From SYFI01 sp046095485 (GTDB lineage: Bacteria > Actinomycetota > Thermoleophilia > Miltoncostaeales > Miltoncostaeaceae), in assembly GCA_046095485.1 (NCBI GenBank), contig JBJTJN010000027.1:5199-69198 (forward strand): DNA of 64,000 bases, read 5' to 3'. This document shows positions 12,872-21,893 of this stretch, piece by piece; position 1 is the first letter of the stretch, and each line of letters starts with the position of its first letter. A model generated the notes under the pieces. That model saw only the letters and a program-made list of their open reading frames with translations, made no database searches and was not told the origin of the DNA. The translations under genes were made by a program, and so were the position numbers.

Positions 12872-14059
12872 ATGGCGAAGGAGAAGTTCGACCGCTCGAA
12901 GCCCCACGTGAACGTGGGCACCATCGGTCACGTCGACCACGGCAAGACGACCCTCACTGCTGCCATCACCCAGACGCTCGGCCAGAAGTACGGCGGCGAG
13001 GTGCGCAGCTTCGATGAGATCGACAACGCCCCCGAGGAGCGCGAGCGCGGCATCACCATCGCGACCTCGCACGTGGAGTACGAGACGGAGGGCCGTCACT
13101 ACGCCCACGTCGACTGCCCGGGTCACGCTGACTACATCAAAAACATGATCACGGGTGCCGCCCAGATGGACGGGGCGATCCTGGTGGTGTCGGCCGCAGA
13201 CGGCCCGATGCCGCAGACCCGTGAGCACATCCTGCTCGCCCGCCAGGTGGGCGTGCCGTACATCGTGGTGGCCCTCAACAAGGCCGACATGGTGGACGAC
13301 GAGGAGCTGCTCGAGCTCGTGGAGCTCGAGGTCCGTGAGCTGCTCAGCGAGTACGAGTTCCCGGGTGACGACATCCCCGTCGTCAAGGTCTCGGCGCTCA
13401 ACGCCCTCAACGGCGACGCCGCAGCCCAGGAGCAGATCCTCGAGCTGATGCAGGCCGTGGACGACTACGTGCCGCTCCCCGAGCGCGACGTGGACAAGCC
13501 GTTCCTGATGCCCGTGGAGGACGTCTTCACCATCACCGGTCGCGGCACCGTCGCCACCGGTCGCGTGGAGCGCGGCATCATCAACGTCAACGACGAGGTC
13601 GAGGTCGTCGGCATGCAGGCCGAGATTGAGAAGACCGTCGTCACCGGCGTCGAGATGTTCCGCAAGCTGCTCGACCAGGGCCAGGCCGGCGACAACATCG
13701 GCGCGCTGCTGCGCGGCGTCAAGCGCGAGGACATCCAGCGCGGCCAGGTGCTCGCCGCTCCCGGCAGCATCACGCCGCACACGAAGTTCAAGGCGCAGGT
13801 GTACGTGCTCTCCAAGGAGGAGGGCGGCCGCCACACGCCGTTCGTCAACGGCTACCGCCCGCAGTTCTACTTCCGCACGACCGACGTGACCGGCGTCATC
13901 CAGCTCCTCGACGGGGCCGAGATGATCATGCCGGGCGACAACGCCGTGCTCGAGGTGGAGCTCATCGTCCCGATCGCCATGGAGGACGGCCTCCGCTTCG
14001 CCATTCGCGAGGGCGGCCGCACCGTGGGCGCCGGGGTCGTGGAGCAGATCCTGGAGTAG
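12872..14059 (+). CDS. tuf: Elongation factor Tu
   Basis: A 395-residue GTPase that delivers aminoacyl-tRNA to the ribosome. It has GHVDHGKTTL (P-loop, residue about 18), the switch I segment ERERGITI, DCPGHADYI (G3, with the catalytic His), NKAD (G4) and SALNA (G5). Domain 2 and domain 3 beta-barrels follow with conserved RGTVATGRVERG and EGGRTVGAGVV. The ATG start has AGGAG 6 bases upstream. It is monocistronic here, bracketed by its own promoter and a terminator, unlike the classical str operon in which it directly follows fusA. Confidence 0.98.
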   Translation: MAKEKFDRSKPHVNVGTIGHVDHGKTTLTAAITQTLGQKYGGEVRSFDEIDNAPEERERGITIATSHVEYETEGRHYAHVDCPGHADYIKNMITGAAQMDGAILVVSAADGPMPQTREHILLARQVGVPYIVVALNKADMVDDEELLELVELEVRELLSEYEFPGDDIPVVKVSALNALNGDAAAQEQILELMQAVDDYVPLPERDVDKPFLMPVEDVFTITGRGTVATGRVERGIINVNDEVEVVGMQAEIEKTVVTGVEMFRKLLDQGQAGDNIGALLRGVKREDIQRGQVLAAPGSITPHTKFKAQVYVLSKEEGGRHTPFVNGYRPQFYFRTTDVTGVIQLLDGAEMIMPGDNAVLEVELIVPIAMEDGLRFAIREGGRTVGAGVVEQILE

Positions 14060-14074
14060 CAGCACTGGCAGTAC

Positions 14075-14109
14075 GGGCCCCGTCACCCCGATCCTGGGGG
14101 GCGGGGCCC
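14075..14109 (+). terminator. Terminator after tuf
   Basis: A long hairpin with outer stem GGGCCCCG / CGGGGCCC and inner pairing of CCCC with GGGG, starting 15 bases after the tuf stop and followed by a pyrimidine-rich stretch. It separates tuf from the S10 operon. Confidence 0.65.
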
Positions 14110-14158
14110 TCGCTTTCCCCGAGCAGTACCCGACGACGCAGAACGAGAAGACCGAACC

Positions 14159-14470
14159 TTGATCACGCAGAACAAGATCCGAATCAGGCTCAAGGCCTAT
14201 GACCATGAGCTGATCGACAAGAGCGCGGCCTCCATCGTGGAGACGGCCCAGCGGAGTGGCGCGACCATCTCCGGACCGGTGCCGCTCCCCACCGAGTGCC
14301 ATCGCTACTGCGTCATCAAGGGCCCGTTCAAGGACAAGGACTCGCGGGAGCACTTCGAGGTGCGCACCCACAAGCGCCTCATCGACATCTTCTCGCCCAC
14401 CCCCAAGACGGTCGACTCGCTCATGCGCCTCGACCTGCCCGCCGGCGTCGACATCGAGATCAAGGTCTGA
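14159..14470 (+). CDS. rpsJ: 30S ribosomal protein S10
   Basis: A 103-residue uS10, standard length, first gene of the S10-spc-alpha run. S10 is part of the 30S head and, as NusE, also of transcription antitermination complexes. Conserved RIRLKAYDHELID and RTHKRLIDI segments are present. The start is TTG, preceded by a purine-rich GAGAAGACC. No ATG or GTG gives the conserved N-terminus. Confidence 0.96.
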   Translation: MITQNKIRIRLKAYDHELIDKSAASIVETAQRSGATISGPVPLPTECHRYCVIKGPFKDKDSREHFEVRTHKRLIDIFSPTPKTVDSLMRLDLPAGVDIEIKV

Positions 14471-14472
14471 CC

Positions 14473-15105
14473 ATGGCTGCGATCATCGGACGCAAGGTCG
14501 GAATGACCCAGATCTTCGCCGAGGACGGCGCGCGGGTTCCGCTCACCGTCATCGAGGCCGGCCCCTGTCCCGTGGTGCAGGTGAAGACCGACGAGCGCGA
14601 CGGCTACTCCGCCGTGCAGCTGGGCTTCGGCGCGGCCAAGGCGAAGCACATCAACAAGCCCGAGCAGGGCCACCTCGAGAAGGCCGGCGCGCCGCTGGTG
14701 CGCCACCTGCACGAGTTCTCGCCCGCCGACCTCGGCCTGGAGGATGGCGAGGAGCTCACCGAGGGCCAGTTCGTCACCGTCGACCGCTTCGTGCCCGGCT
14801 CGTACGTGAAGGTGACCGGCACCTCGAAGGGCAAGGGCTTCGCCGGCACGATCAAGCGCCACAACTTCGCGAGCGGCCCCAAGAGCCACGGCTCGCACAA
14901 CGTGCGCCGCCCGGGTTCCATCGGCGCCGCCGCCTACCCCGCGCGCGTGTTCAAGGGCATGCGCATGGCCGGCCACATGGGCGCGCGCCAGGTCACCCAG
15001 CGCGGCCTGCAGGTGGTCGACCGCGATCCCGAGCGCAACATCCTGCTCGTCAAGGGCGCGGTGCCCGGCGCCGTCGGCTCGATCGTCTACGTGAGGCCCG
15101 ACTGA
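14473..15105 (+). CDS. rplC: 50S ribosomal protein L3
   Basis: A 210-residue uL3, one of the early 23S rRNA assembly proteins near the peptidyl transferase centre. The start is the ATG at 14473 (AAIIGRKVGMTQIF), two bases after the rpsJ stop; the frame is open further upstream but only as an overlap of rpsJ. The central loop with the conserved Gln of GHMGARQVTQ, methylated in some bacteria, is visible near residue 165. Overlaps rplD by one base. Confidence 0.96.
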   Translation: MAAIIGRKVGMTQIFAEDGARVPLTVIEAGPCPVVQVKTDERDGYSAVQLGFGAAKAKHINKPEQGHLEKAGAPLVRHLHEFSPADLGLEDGEELTEGQFVTVDRFVPGSYVKVTGTSKGKGFAGTIKRHNFASGPKSHGSHNVRRPGSIGAAAYPARVFKGMRMAGHMGARQVTQRGLQVVDRDPERNILLVKGAVPGAVGSIVYVRPD

Positions 15106-15764
15106 TGGCGGCGCACAAGCTCACCAAGACCGGCAAGGCATCCGGCTCGGCCGCCCTCGGCGCCGAGCTGGAGGCCCAGGCCATCAAGCCGCACCTGATC
15201 CACGAGGTCGTCACGGCCGAGATGGCATGGCGCCGCGCCGGTACCGCCAGCACCAAGACCCGCAGCGACGTCCGCGGCGGCGGCAAGAAGCCCTGGCGCC
15301 AGAAGGGCACCGGCCGTGCCCGCGCAGGCTCGAACCGCTCACCCATCTGGACCGGCGGTGGCATCACGTTCGGCCCGCACCCGCGCAGCTACGGCGGCAA
15401 GGTGAACCGCAAGGCGTACCGCCAGGCGTTCCGCTCGGCCGTCAAGGCGCACGTGGAGCGCGGCACCATCGCCGTGATGGGCGCCACCGACTGGGACGCG
15501 CCATCCACCAAGCGCGCCGCCGAGTACCTCTCCAAGGCGCCCGCCGAGCTCGCGGCCCGTCCGCTGCTGGTGGTGGTGACCGAGTCGTCGTCGCCCGTGG
15601 CGCTGTCGTTCCGCAACATGCGTGACGTGCGCGTGCTCGAGGCCCGCGACACCGAGACCGTGGACATCATGGCCGGCCGCTCCGTGCTGGTGGAGTCCGA
15701 GGTGTGGGACCGCTGGAACGGCGCTGCCGCTCCCGCCGCCGACGCCGGGGGGGATGACGCGTGA
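15105..15764 (+). CDS. rplD: 50S ribosomal protein L4
   Basis: A 219-residue uL4 with the long rRNA-penetrating loop (GGGKKPWRQKGTGRARAGS) that lines the peptide exit tunnel. In some bacteria L4 also represses the S10 operon. The ATG at 15105 overlaps the rplC stop (TGATG). It has a short acidic Ala/Asp C-terminal tail. Overlaps rplW by four bases (GTGA). Confidence 0.95.
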   Translation: MAAHKLTKTGKASGSAALGAELEAQAIKPHLIHEVVTAEMAWRRAGTASTKTRSDVRGGGKKPWRQKGTGRARAGSNRSPIWTGGGITFGPHPRSYGGKVNRKAYRQAFRSAVKAHVERGTIAVMGATDWDAPSTKRAAEYLSKAPAELAARPLLVVVTESSSPVALSFRNMRDVRVLEARDTETVDIMAGRSVLVESEVWDRWNGAAAPAADAGGDDA

Positions 15765-16071
15765 GCACCGGCAACGACCTTCGCGGCGACGTTCGCCGCG
15801 CCATCGTGAGCCCCGTGGTCTCCGAGAAGAGCTACCTGCTCGTGCAGGCGCACAACCAGTACACCTTCCGCGTGCTGGATGAAGCCCACAAGGTGGAGAT
15901 CCGCCAGGCCGTCGAGGAACTCTTCGACGTCACGGTCACCGACGTGCGCATCATCAAGGTGCAGCCCAAGCCCAAGCGGCGCGGGCGCAGCATGGGCACC
16001 CGCCCGGGCTGGAAGAAGGCCATCGTCGAGCTCGTGCCCGGCGACTCCATCGACGTCTTCGAGGGCGCCTG

Positions 16072-16072
<1 letters not shown>
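15761..16072 (+). CDS. rplW: 50S ribosomal protein L23
   Basis: A 103-residue uL23 at the exit of the peptide tunnel, the docking site for trigger factor and SRP. It shows IVSPVVSEKSY near the N-terminus and the basic loop KPKRRGRSMGTRPGWKKA. GTG start overlapping the rplD stop; ends by overlapping the rplB start by one base. Normal length. Confidence 0.95.
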
Positions 16073-16916
<844 letters not shown>

Positions 16917-16920
<4 letters not shown>

Positions 16921-17195
16921 GCAGAAGCCTCAAGAAGGGTCCGTTCGTCGACCCCAAGCTGATTGCCCGCATCGAGGAGATGAACACCTCGAACGAGAAG
17001 CGCATGCTGCGCACCTGGTCGCGGTCGTCCACGATCTTCCCGGAGATGGTGGGCCACACGATCGCCGTGCACGACGGCCGCAAGCACGTTCCCGTGTTCA
17101 TCTCCGAGAGCATGGTGGGCCACAAGCTGGGTGAGTTCGCGCCCACCCGCAGCTACAAGGGCCACGGCGACGACCGCCAGACCTCGAGGCGCTGA
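16917..17195 (+). CDS. rpsS: 30S ribosomal protein S19
   Basis: A 92-residue uS19 of the 30S head, paired with S13. The start SRSLKKGPFVD and the GHKLGEFAPTR segment are typical. The ATG overlaps the rplB stop by four bases. One base separates its stop from the rplV start. Confidence 0.96.
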
Positions 17196-17196
17196 C

Positions 17197-17697
17197 GTGA
17201 GCACCGAGACCACAGCAGAGGCAACCGAGGCGGAGGCTCCCGACGTGGAGGCCACCGACGCCGAGGGCACTGAGGTGGAGGCCCCCGAGGCCACCACCAA
17301 CGAGCCCGCGCGCTCCGACAAGGTGCGCAACCGCAAGCCCGCGCGTCCCCAGGCCACGGCCAAGTTCGTGCGCGTGTCGGCCCGCAAGGGGCGCCTGGTC
17401 GCCGACCTCATCCGCGGAAAGTCCGTGCCCGAGGCCCAGGCCATCCTGGCGTTCTCCACCCGCGCCGCCGCCGAGCCGATCCGCAAGGTGCTGGAGTCGG
17501 CCATGGCCAACGCCGACCACAACGCCGGACTCGACGTGCGCGAGCTCTACCTCACGCGCGTCACCATTGACGAGGGTCCCACCATGCGGCGCTTCCGCCC
17601 GCGTGCCCAGGGCCGTGCGTCGCGCATCAACAAGCGCACCTGCCACATCACGATTGGCCTTGGCCCGTATGGCTCCGAGGCGGAGGGACGTGCCTGA
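17197..17697 (+). CDS. rplV: 50S ribosomal protein L22 with acidic N-terminal extension
   Basis: A 166-residue uL22. The conserved domain (KFVRVSARKGRLVADLIRGK to the C-terminus) is only about 115 residues. Before it stands an extension of about 45 residues rich in Glu, Ala and Thr, ending in a basic KVRNRKPARPQ stretch. L22 lines the exit tunnel near the macrolide site. The start is the GTG at 17197, one base after the rpsS stop; a start close to the conserved domain would need a longer untranslated gap, and none of the intervening codons fits. Overlaps rpsC by one base. Confidence 0.93.
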   Translation: MSTETTAEATEAEAPDVEATDAEGTEVEAPEATTNEPARSDKVRNRKPARPQATAKFVRVSARKGRLVADLIRGKSVPEAQAILAFSTRAAAEPIRKVLESAMANADHNAGLDVRELYLTRVTIDEGPTMRRFRPRAQGRASRINKRTCHITIGLGPYGSEAEGRA

Positions 17698-18500
17698 TGG
17701 GCCAGAAGGTCAACCCCACCGGATTCCGCATCGGGATCCTCCAGGGCTGGAAGAGCAACTGGTACACCGAGCGCGACTACGCCGCGTACCTCGATGAGGA
17801 CCGCGCCGTGCGCGACCACATCACCCGCAAGCTCAGCCACGCCGGCCTGTCGGACATCCAGATCCGCAAGGACGCCACCAAGCTCACCGTCGACATCTAC
17901 ACGGCCCGCCCGGGCATCGTGATCGGCAAGAGCGGTTCCGAGGTGGACGCCCTGCGCCGCGAGCTCAACCAGCTCACCGGCAAGCAGATCCAGATCAACA
18001 TCAACGAGATCAAGCGCCCGGAGCTCGACGCCGCCCTCGTGGCGCAGTCGATCGCCGAGCAGCTCGAGAACCGCGTGTCGTTCCGCCGCGCCATGAAGCG
18101 CGCGCTCACGTCGGCCATGCGCTCCGGTGCCCAGGGCGCCAAGATCCAGTGCGGTGGCCGCCTGGGCGGTTCGGAGATGTCGCGCTCGGAGCACTACTCC
18201 GACGGCCGCGTGCCGCTGCACACCCTGCGCGCGGACATCGACTATGGCTTCGCCGAGGCCAAGACCACCTTCGGCCGCATCGGCGTGAAGGTGTGGATCA
18301 ACAAGGGCGAGGTGCTGCCCGAGGGCGTCGTGGACGCCCGCGGCCGCAGCAACGAGCTCGACGCTCCGCCCCCGCGGCGCCCGCGTCGCGACGGCCGTGG
18401 CCGTGGCGGGCAGGGTGGCCAGGGCGGCGGCGGCCAGGGCCGTGGTGGCCAGGGTCGCGGCGGCCAGGGCGGCGGCGCCCCGGCAGAGGGATCGAGGTAG
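17697..18500 (+). CDS. rpsC: 30S ribosomal protein S3 with Gly/Arg/Gln tail
   Basis: A 267-residue uS3, which with S4 and S5 forms the mRNA entry helicase. The KH domain GIVIGKSGSEVDALR is near residue 75, and the C-terminal domain contains GRLGGSEMSRSE. After about residue 220 the protein continues into a low-complexity tail of PRRPRRDGRGRG type followed by repeated GQGG and GRGGQ units. ATG start overlapping the rplV stop. Confidence 0.95.
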   Translation: MGQKVNPTGFRIGILQGWKSNWYTERDYAAYLDEDRAVRDHITRKLSHAGLSDIQIRKDATKLTVDIYTARPGIVIGKSGSEVDALRRELNQLTGKQIQININEIKRPELDAALVAQSIAEQLENRVSFRRAMKRALTSAMRSGAQGAKIQCGGRLGGSEMSRSEHYSDGRVPLHTLRADIDYGFAEAKTTFGRIGVKVWINKGEVLPEGVVDARGRSNELDAPPPRRPRRDGRGRGGQGGQGGGGQGRGGQGRGGQGGGAPAEGSR

Positions 18501-18503
18501 CCC

Positions 18504-18917
18504 ATGTTGATGCCCAAGCGCACCAAGTACCGCAAGGCGCACCGCGGCCGTCGCCGTGGCGAGGCCAAGGGGAACCAGGAAGTCCACTTCGGGCAGTACG
18601 GCCTGAAGTCGCTCGAGAACGGCTGGATCACCAACCGCCAGATCGAGAGCGCCCGCGTGGCCATGACCCGCTACATCAAGCGCCAGGGCAAGGTGTGGAT
18701 CAACCTGTTCCCGCACCTTCCCGTCACCAAGAAGCCTGCCGAGACCCGCATGGGATCGGGCAAGGGCTCGCCCGAGTCGTGGGTGGCCGTGGTGAAGCCC
18801 GGCAAGGTGATGTTCGAGCTCTCGGGCGTTGACGAGGAGACCGCGCGCGAGGCCATGCGCCTCGCCGCGATGAAGCTGCCCGTGAAGTGCAAGTTCGTGA
18901 CGCGCGAGGACGCCTAG
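18504..18917 (+). CDS. rplP: 50S ribosomal protein L16
   Basis: A 137-residue uL16, which contacts A-site tRNA. It starts MLMPKRTKYRKAHRGRRRG and contains GSGKGSPESWVAVVKPG, the conserved loop near the peptidyl transferase centre. Three bases separate it from rpsC and from rpmC. Confidence 0.96.
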   Translation: MLMPKRTKYRKAHRGRRRGEAKGNQEVHFGQYGLKSLENGWITNRQIESARVAMTRYIKRQGKVWINLFPHLPVTKKPAETRMGSGKGSPESWVAVVKPGKVMFELSGVDEETAREAMRLAAMKLPVKCKFVTREDA

Positions 18918-18920
18918 GCA

Positions 18921-19142
18921 ATGCCGACCCAGAAGGCCAGTGAACTCCGCGAGCTGTCAGACGACCAGCTCGCCCTCAGGCTCGAGGAGTCGCGCCAGGC
19001 GCTCTTCAACCTGCGCTTCCAGCTGCCCACCGGCGCGCTGGAGCGCACGAGCGAGATCGGCGTGCGCAAGCGCGAGATCGCGCAGATCCTCACGGTTGCC
19101 CGCGAGCGTGAGATCGCCCAGGAGGAGATGGCGAATGGCTGA
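18921..19142 (+). CDS. rpmC: 50S ribosomal protein L29
   Basis: A 73-residue uL29, a small helical hairpin at the tunnel exit. It shows ASELRELSDDQLALRLEESR and LFNLRFQLPTGALE. Its 3' end overlaps rpsQ by 8 bases, so L29 and S17 translation is likely coupled. Confidence 0.94.
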   Translation: MPTQKASELRELSDDQLALRLEESRQALFNLRFQLPTGALERTSEIGVRKREIAQILTVAREREIAQEEMANG

Positions 19143-19407
19143 GACGCCCCAGCAGAGCGTGGCCCAGCGCAAGGTGCGCCAGGGCATCGTCACCAGCGAC
19201 GCCCGTGACCGCACCATCACCGTGCGCGTGGACACCTCGCGCCGTCACCCGATCTACGGCAAGACCGTGCGCAGCTCGTCGAAGCTGCACGCGCACGACG
19301 AGCGCAACGAGGCCGGCGTGGGCGACGTGGTGCGCGTGGTGGAGACCCGCCCGACGTCCAAGCAGAAGCGCTGGCGCCTCGTCGAGATCGTCGAGAAGGC
19401 CCGCTAG
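19135..19407 (+). CDS. rpsQ: 30S ribosomal protein S17
   Basis: A 90-residue uS17, an OB-fold protein that binds 16S rRNA early. It has RQGIVTSDARDRTITVRV and the conserved KLHAHDE segment. The ATG at 19135 lies inside the end of rpmC and is preceded by GGAGGAG. The frame is open further upstream but only as an overlap with rpmC. Confidence 0.94.
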   Translation: MAETPQQSVAQRKVRQGIVTSDARDRTITVRVDTSRRHPIYGKTVRSSSKLHAHDERNEAGVGDVVRVVETRPTSKQKRWRLVEIVEKAR

Positions 19408-19416
19408 GAGCACGCG

Positions 19417-19785
19417 ATGATCCAGAACGAATCACGACTCCGCGTCGCGGACAACACGGGGGCCAGGGAGCTCCTGTGCATCCGCGTGCTCGGTGGCAGC
19501 AAGCGCCGGTACGCCCACGTGGGCGACACCATCGTGGCCACCGTCAAGCAGGCCACGCCGAACGGCGCGGTGAAGAAGGGCGACGTGGTGAAGGCCGTGG
19601 TGGTGCGCACCAAGAAGGCGCACCCGCGCGAGGACGGCACGTTCATCGCCTTCGACGAGAACGCGGCCGTCATCATCGACAACGCCCAGAACCCGCGCGG
19701 CACCCGCATCTTCGGGCCCGTGGCCCGCGAGCTGCGCGAGAAGCAGTTCATGAAGATCGTCTCCCTGGCGCCGGAGGTGCTGTAG
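19417..19785 (+). CDS. rplN: 50S ribosomal protein L14
   Basis: A 122-residue uL14, at the subunit interface and the binding site of RsfS. The start MIQNESRLRVADNTGARELLCIRVLGGS is canonical. First gene of the spc part of the cluster, but with no visible promoter gap. Its stop overlaps the rplX start (TAGTG). Confidence 0.96.
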   Translation: MIQNESRLRVADNTGARELLCIRVLGGSKRRYAHVGDTIVATVKQATPNGAVKKGDVVKAVVVRTKKAHPREDGTFIAFDENAAVIIDNAQNPRGTRIFGPVARELREKQFMKIVSLAPEVL

Positions 19786-20099
19786 TGCCCGCGCGCATCA
19801 AGAAGGGCGACGAGGTCATGTGCATCGCGGGCAAGGACAAGGGCCGCACCGGCACCGTGCTCGAGGTGAGCCCCAAGGACGAGCGCGTGCTCGTGGAGGG
19901 CCTCAACATGGTGAAGCGCCACACCAAGGCGCGTCCGCCGGACGACCCGGGCGGCATCATCGAGAAGCCGGCCCCCATGCACATCTCGAACGTCATGCCG
20001 GTCGACCCGTCCGACAAGAAGCCCTGCCGGGTCCGCATCGAGGAGAAGGACGGAGAGCGCATTCGCGTGTCCGCCCGCACCGGGAAGGCCCTGGATTGA
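19785..20099 (+). CDS. rplX: 50S ribosomal protein L24
   Basis: A 104-residue uL24, an assembly initiator at the tunnel exit. The KOW motif KKGDEVMCIAGKDKGRTGTV lies at the N-terminus. The GTG start shares a base with the rplN stop. Overlaps the rplE TTG start by four bases (TTGA). Confidence 0.95.
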   Translation: MPARIKKGDEVMCIAGKDKGRTGTVLEVSPKDERVLVEGLNMVKRHTKARPPDDPGGIIEKPAPMHISNVMPVDPSDKKPCRVRIEEKDGERIRVSARTGKALD

Positions 20100-20737
20100 G
20101 CACCGAGACCGCCACCGCAATTCCGCCCGCGCGCCTCAAGCAGCGCTACGAGGACGAGGTGCGCCCGAAGCTGCAGGAGCGCTTCGGGTACGCGTCGCCG
20201 ATGCAGCACCCGCGCATCGAGAAGATCACGCTCAACATGGGCGTGGGCGATGCCAAGGCGAACTCCAAGGCGCTCGACGACGCCGTGGAGGAGCTCGCGA
20301 TCATCTCGGGCCAGCGCCCGGCCATCACCCGCGCCCGCAAGTCGATCGCCCAGTTCAAGTTGCGCGAGGGCATGCCCATCGGCGCGAAGGTCACGCTGCG
20401 CGGTGCCCGCATGTGGGAGTTCCTCGACCGCCTCAACACGGTCGCGCTCCCGCGTATCCGCGACTTCCGCGGCATCAACCCCGACGGGTTCGACGGGCGC
20501 GGCAACTACAACCTCGGCCTGCGCGAGCAGACGATCTTCCCGGAGATCGACTACGACAAGGTCGGGGCGGTTCGCGGGCTCAACGTCACCATCACGACGA
20601 GCGCCGCAACCGACGAGGAGGCCAAGGCCCTGCTGCAGGAGCTCGGCATGCCCTTCCGTGAGCAGGGTTACACCGCCGAGGAGCGCGCCGCGCGGCGGCG
20701 CAAGAAGATGCGCAAGTTCCGCGGTCGAAAGCGATAG
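20096..20737 (+). CDS. rplE: 50S ribosomal protein L5
   Basis: A 213-residue uL5, which binds 5S rRNA and contacts P-site tRNA. It contains RIEKITLNMGVG, GQRPAITRARKSIAQFKLREGM and DFRGI...FDGRGNYNLG. The best start is the TTG at 20096 inside the TTGA overlap with rplX. The protein then carries an N-terminal addition of roughly 20 residues and a basic C-terminal addition (RRRKKMRKFRGRKR) compared with the usual 179-residue protein. Confidence 0.93.
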   Translation: MSTETATAIPPARLKQRYEDEVRPKLQERFGYASPMQHPRIEKITLNMGVGDAKANSKALDDAVEELAIISGQRPAITRARKSIAQFKLREGMPIGAKVTLRGARMWEFLDRLNTVALPRIRDFRGINPDGFDGRGNYNLGLREQTIFPEIDYDKVGAVRGLNVTITTSAATDEEAKALLQELGMPFREQGYTAEERAARRRKKMRKFRGRKR

Positions 20738-20755
20738 AGGAAGGTCCAGGAGCAC

Positions 20756-20941
20756 GTGGCGAAGACGTCCCTCAAGGTGAAGGCCTCACGGCCTCCCAAG
20801 TACCAGACGCAGGCATACACCCGGTGCCACCGGTGCGGTCGCTCGCGCGCGGTGTTCCGCAAGTTCGGCCTGTGCCGCATCTGCCTGCGCGACGAGGCCC
20901 ACGCCGGCCACATCCCCGGCATGACGAAGTCCAGCTGGTAG
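20756..20941 (+). CDS. rpsZ: 30S ribosomal protein S14 type Z
   Basis: A 61-residue zinc-binding uS14. It has the four-Cys ribbon CHRCGR...CRICLRD of the C+ paralogue and is the only S14 in the cluster. GTG start preceded by AGGAGCAC. Four bases separate it from rpsH. Confidence 0.95.
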   Translation: MAKTSLKVKASRPPKYQTQAYTRCHRCGRSRAVFRKFGLCRICLRDEAHAGHIPGMTKSSW

Positions 20942-20945
20942 CCCG

Positions 20946-21341
20946 ATGCTGACCGATCCCATCGCAGACATGCTCACGCGCATCCGCAACGCCAACATGG
21001 CGCTGCACGACACCGTGGAGATGCCCGGCAGCCGCCTCAAGGCCGATGTCGCCCGCGTGCTCGAGGAGCAGGGCTACATCGCGGGCTGGGAGTCCAGCAG
21101 CGACGGCACCCGCACCACGCTCACCGTGAAGCTCAAGTACGACGACGACCGCCGCCGCGTGATCACCGGCCTCAGCCGCGTGTCCAAGCCCGGCCGTCGC
21201 GTGTACGCCGACAAGGACTCCCTGCCCAAGGTTCTGGGTGGCATGGGCGTCGCCATCATCTCGACCTCCCAGGGTCTCCTCACGGGCCACGAGGCCCGTC
21301 GCCGCGGAGTCGGCGGCGAGGTCCTGTGCACGGTCTGGTAG
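20946..21341 (+). CDS. rpsH: 30S ribosomal protein S8
   Basis: A 131-residue uS8, a primary binder of 16S rRNA. The start MLTDPIADMLTRIRNANMA and the end RRRGVGGEVLCTVW are canonical. Confidence 0.97.
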   Translation: MLTDPIADMLTRIRNANMALHDTVEMPGSRLKADVARVLEEQGYIAGWESSSDGTRTTLTVKLKYDDDRRRVITGLSRVSKPGRRVYADKDSLPKVLGGMGVAIISTSQGLLTGHEARRRGVGGEVLCTVW

Positions 21342-21354
21342 GGGAGGAGCGACC

Positions 21355-21888
21355 GTGAGCCGCATCGGACGCGCACCCATTCCGGTCCCCGACGGGGTCA
21401 CCGTGGACATCTCGGGCCAGAAGGTCTCGGTCAAGGGCCCCAAGGGCGAGCTCCAGCACGTGGTGGTGGAGCCCATCCGCATCGCGCAGGAGGACGGCAC
21501 CCTGGTGGTCAGCCGTCCCACCGACCGCGGACCGCACCGCGCCCTGCACGGGCTGTCGCGCACGCTCGTGGCCAACATGGTCACCGGCGTCACCGCGGGC
21601 TTCGAGCGCCGCCTCGAGCTGGTGGGCGTGGGCTACCGTGCCCAGCTCAAGGGCAAGAACCTCGAGCTGGCCGTGGGCTTCTCGCACCCGGTCACGTTCG
21701 AGCCGCCGGAGGGCATCACGTTCGGAGTGCCCGAGCCCACGCAGATCGTGGTCAGCGGCATCGACAAGCAGCAGGTCGGCCAGATCGCGTCCGAGATCCG
21801 CCGCGTGCGTCCGCCGGAGCCCTACAAGGGCAAGGGCATTCGCTACGAGGGCGAGGTCGTCAGGCGCAAGGTCGGGAAGAGGGCCTAG
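21355..21888 (+). CDS. rplF: 50S ribosomal protein L6
   Basis: A 177-residue uL6 near the sarcin-ricin loop. It shows SRIGRAPIPVPDGV at the start and RPPEPYKGKGIRYEGEVV at the end. The GTG at 21355 is preceded by GGGGAGGAG and gives the conserved N-terminus; the open upstream frame overlaps rpsH. Confidence 0.96.
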   Translation: MSRIGRAPIPVPDGVTVDISGQKVSVKGPKGELQHVVVEPIRIAQEDGTLVVSRPTDRGPHRALHGLSRTLVANMVTGVTAGFERRLELVGVGYRAQLKGKNLELAVGFSHPVTFEPPEGITFGVPEPTQIVVSGIDKQQVGQIASEIRRVRPPEPYKGKGIRYEGEVVRRKVGKRA

Positions 21889-21893
21889 GAGAG

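Noticed and set aside
12758..14371. A 537-codon open frame antisense to tuf
   Set aside because: It runs through the tuf promoter, the attenuator and into rpsJ; no coding signature.
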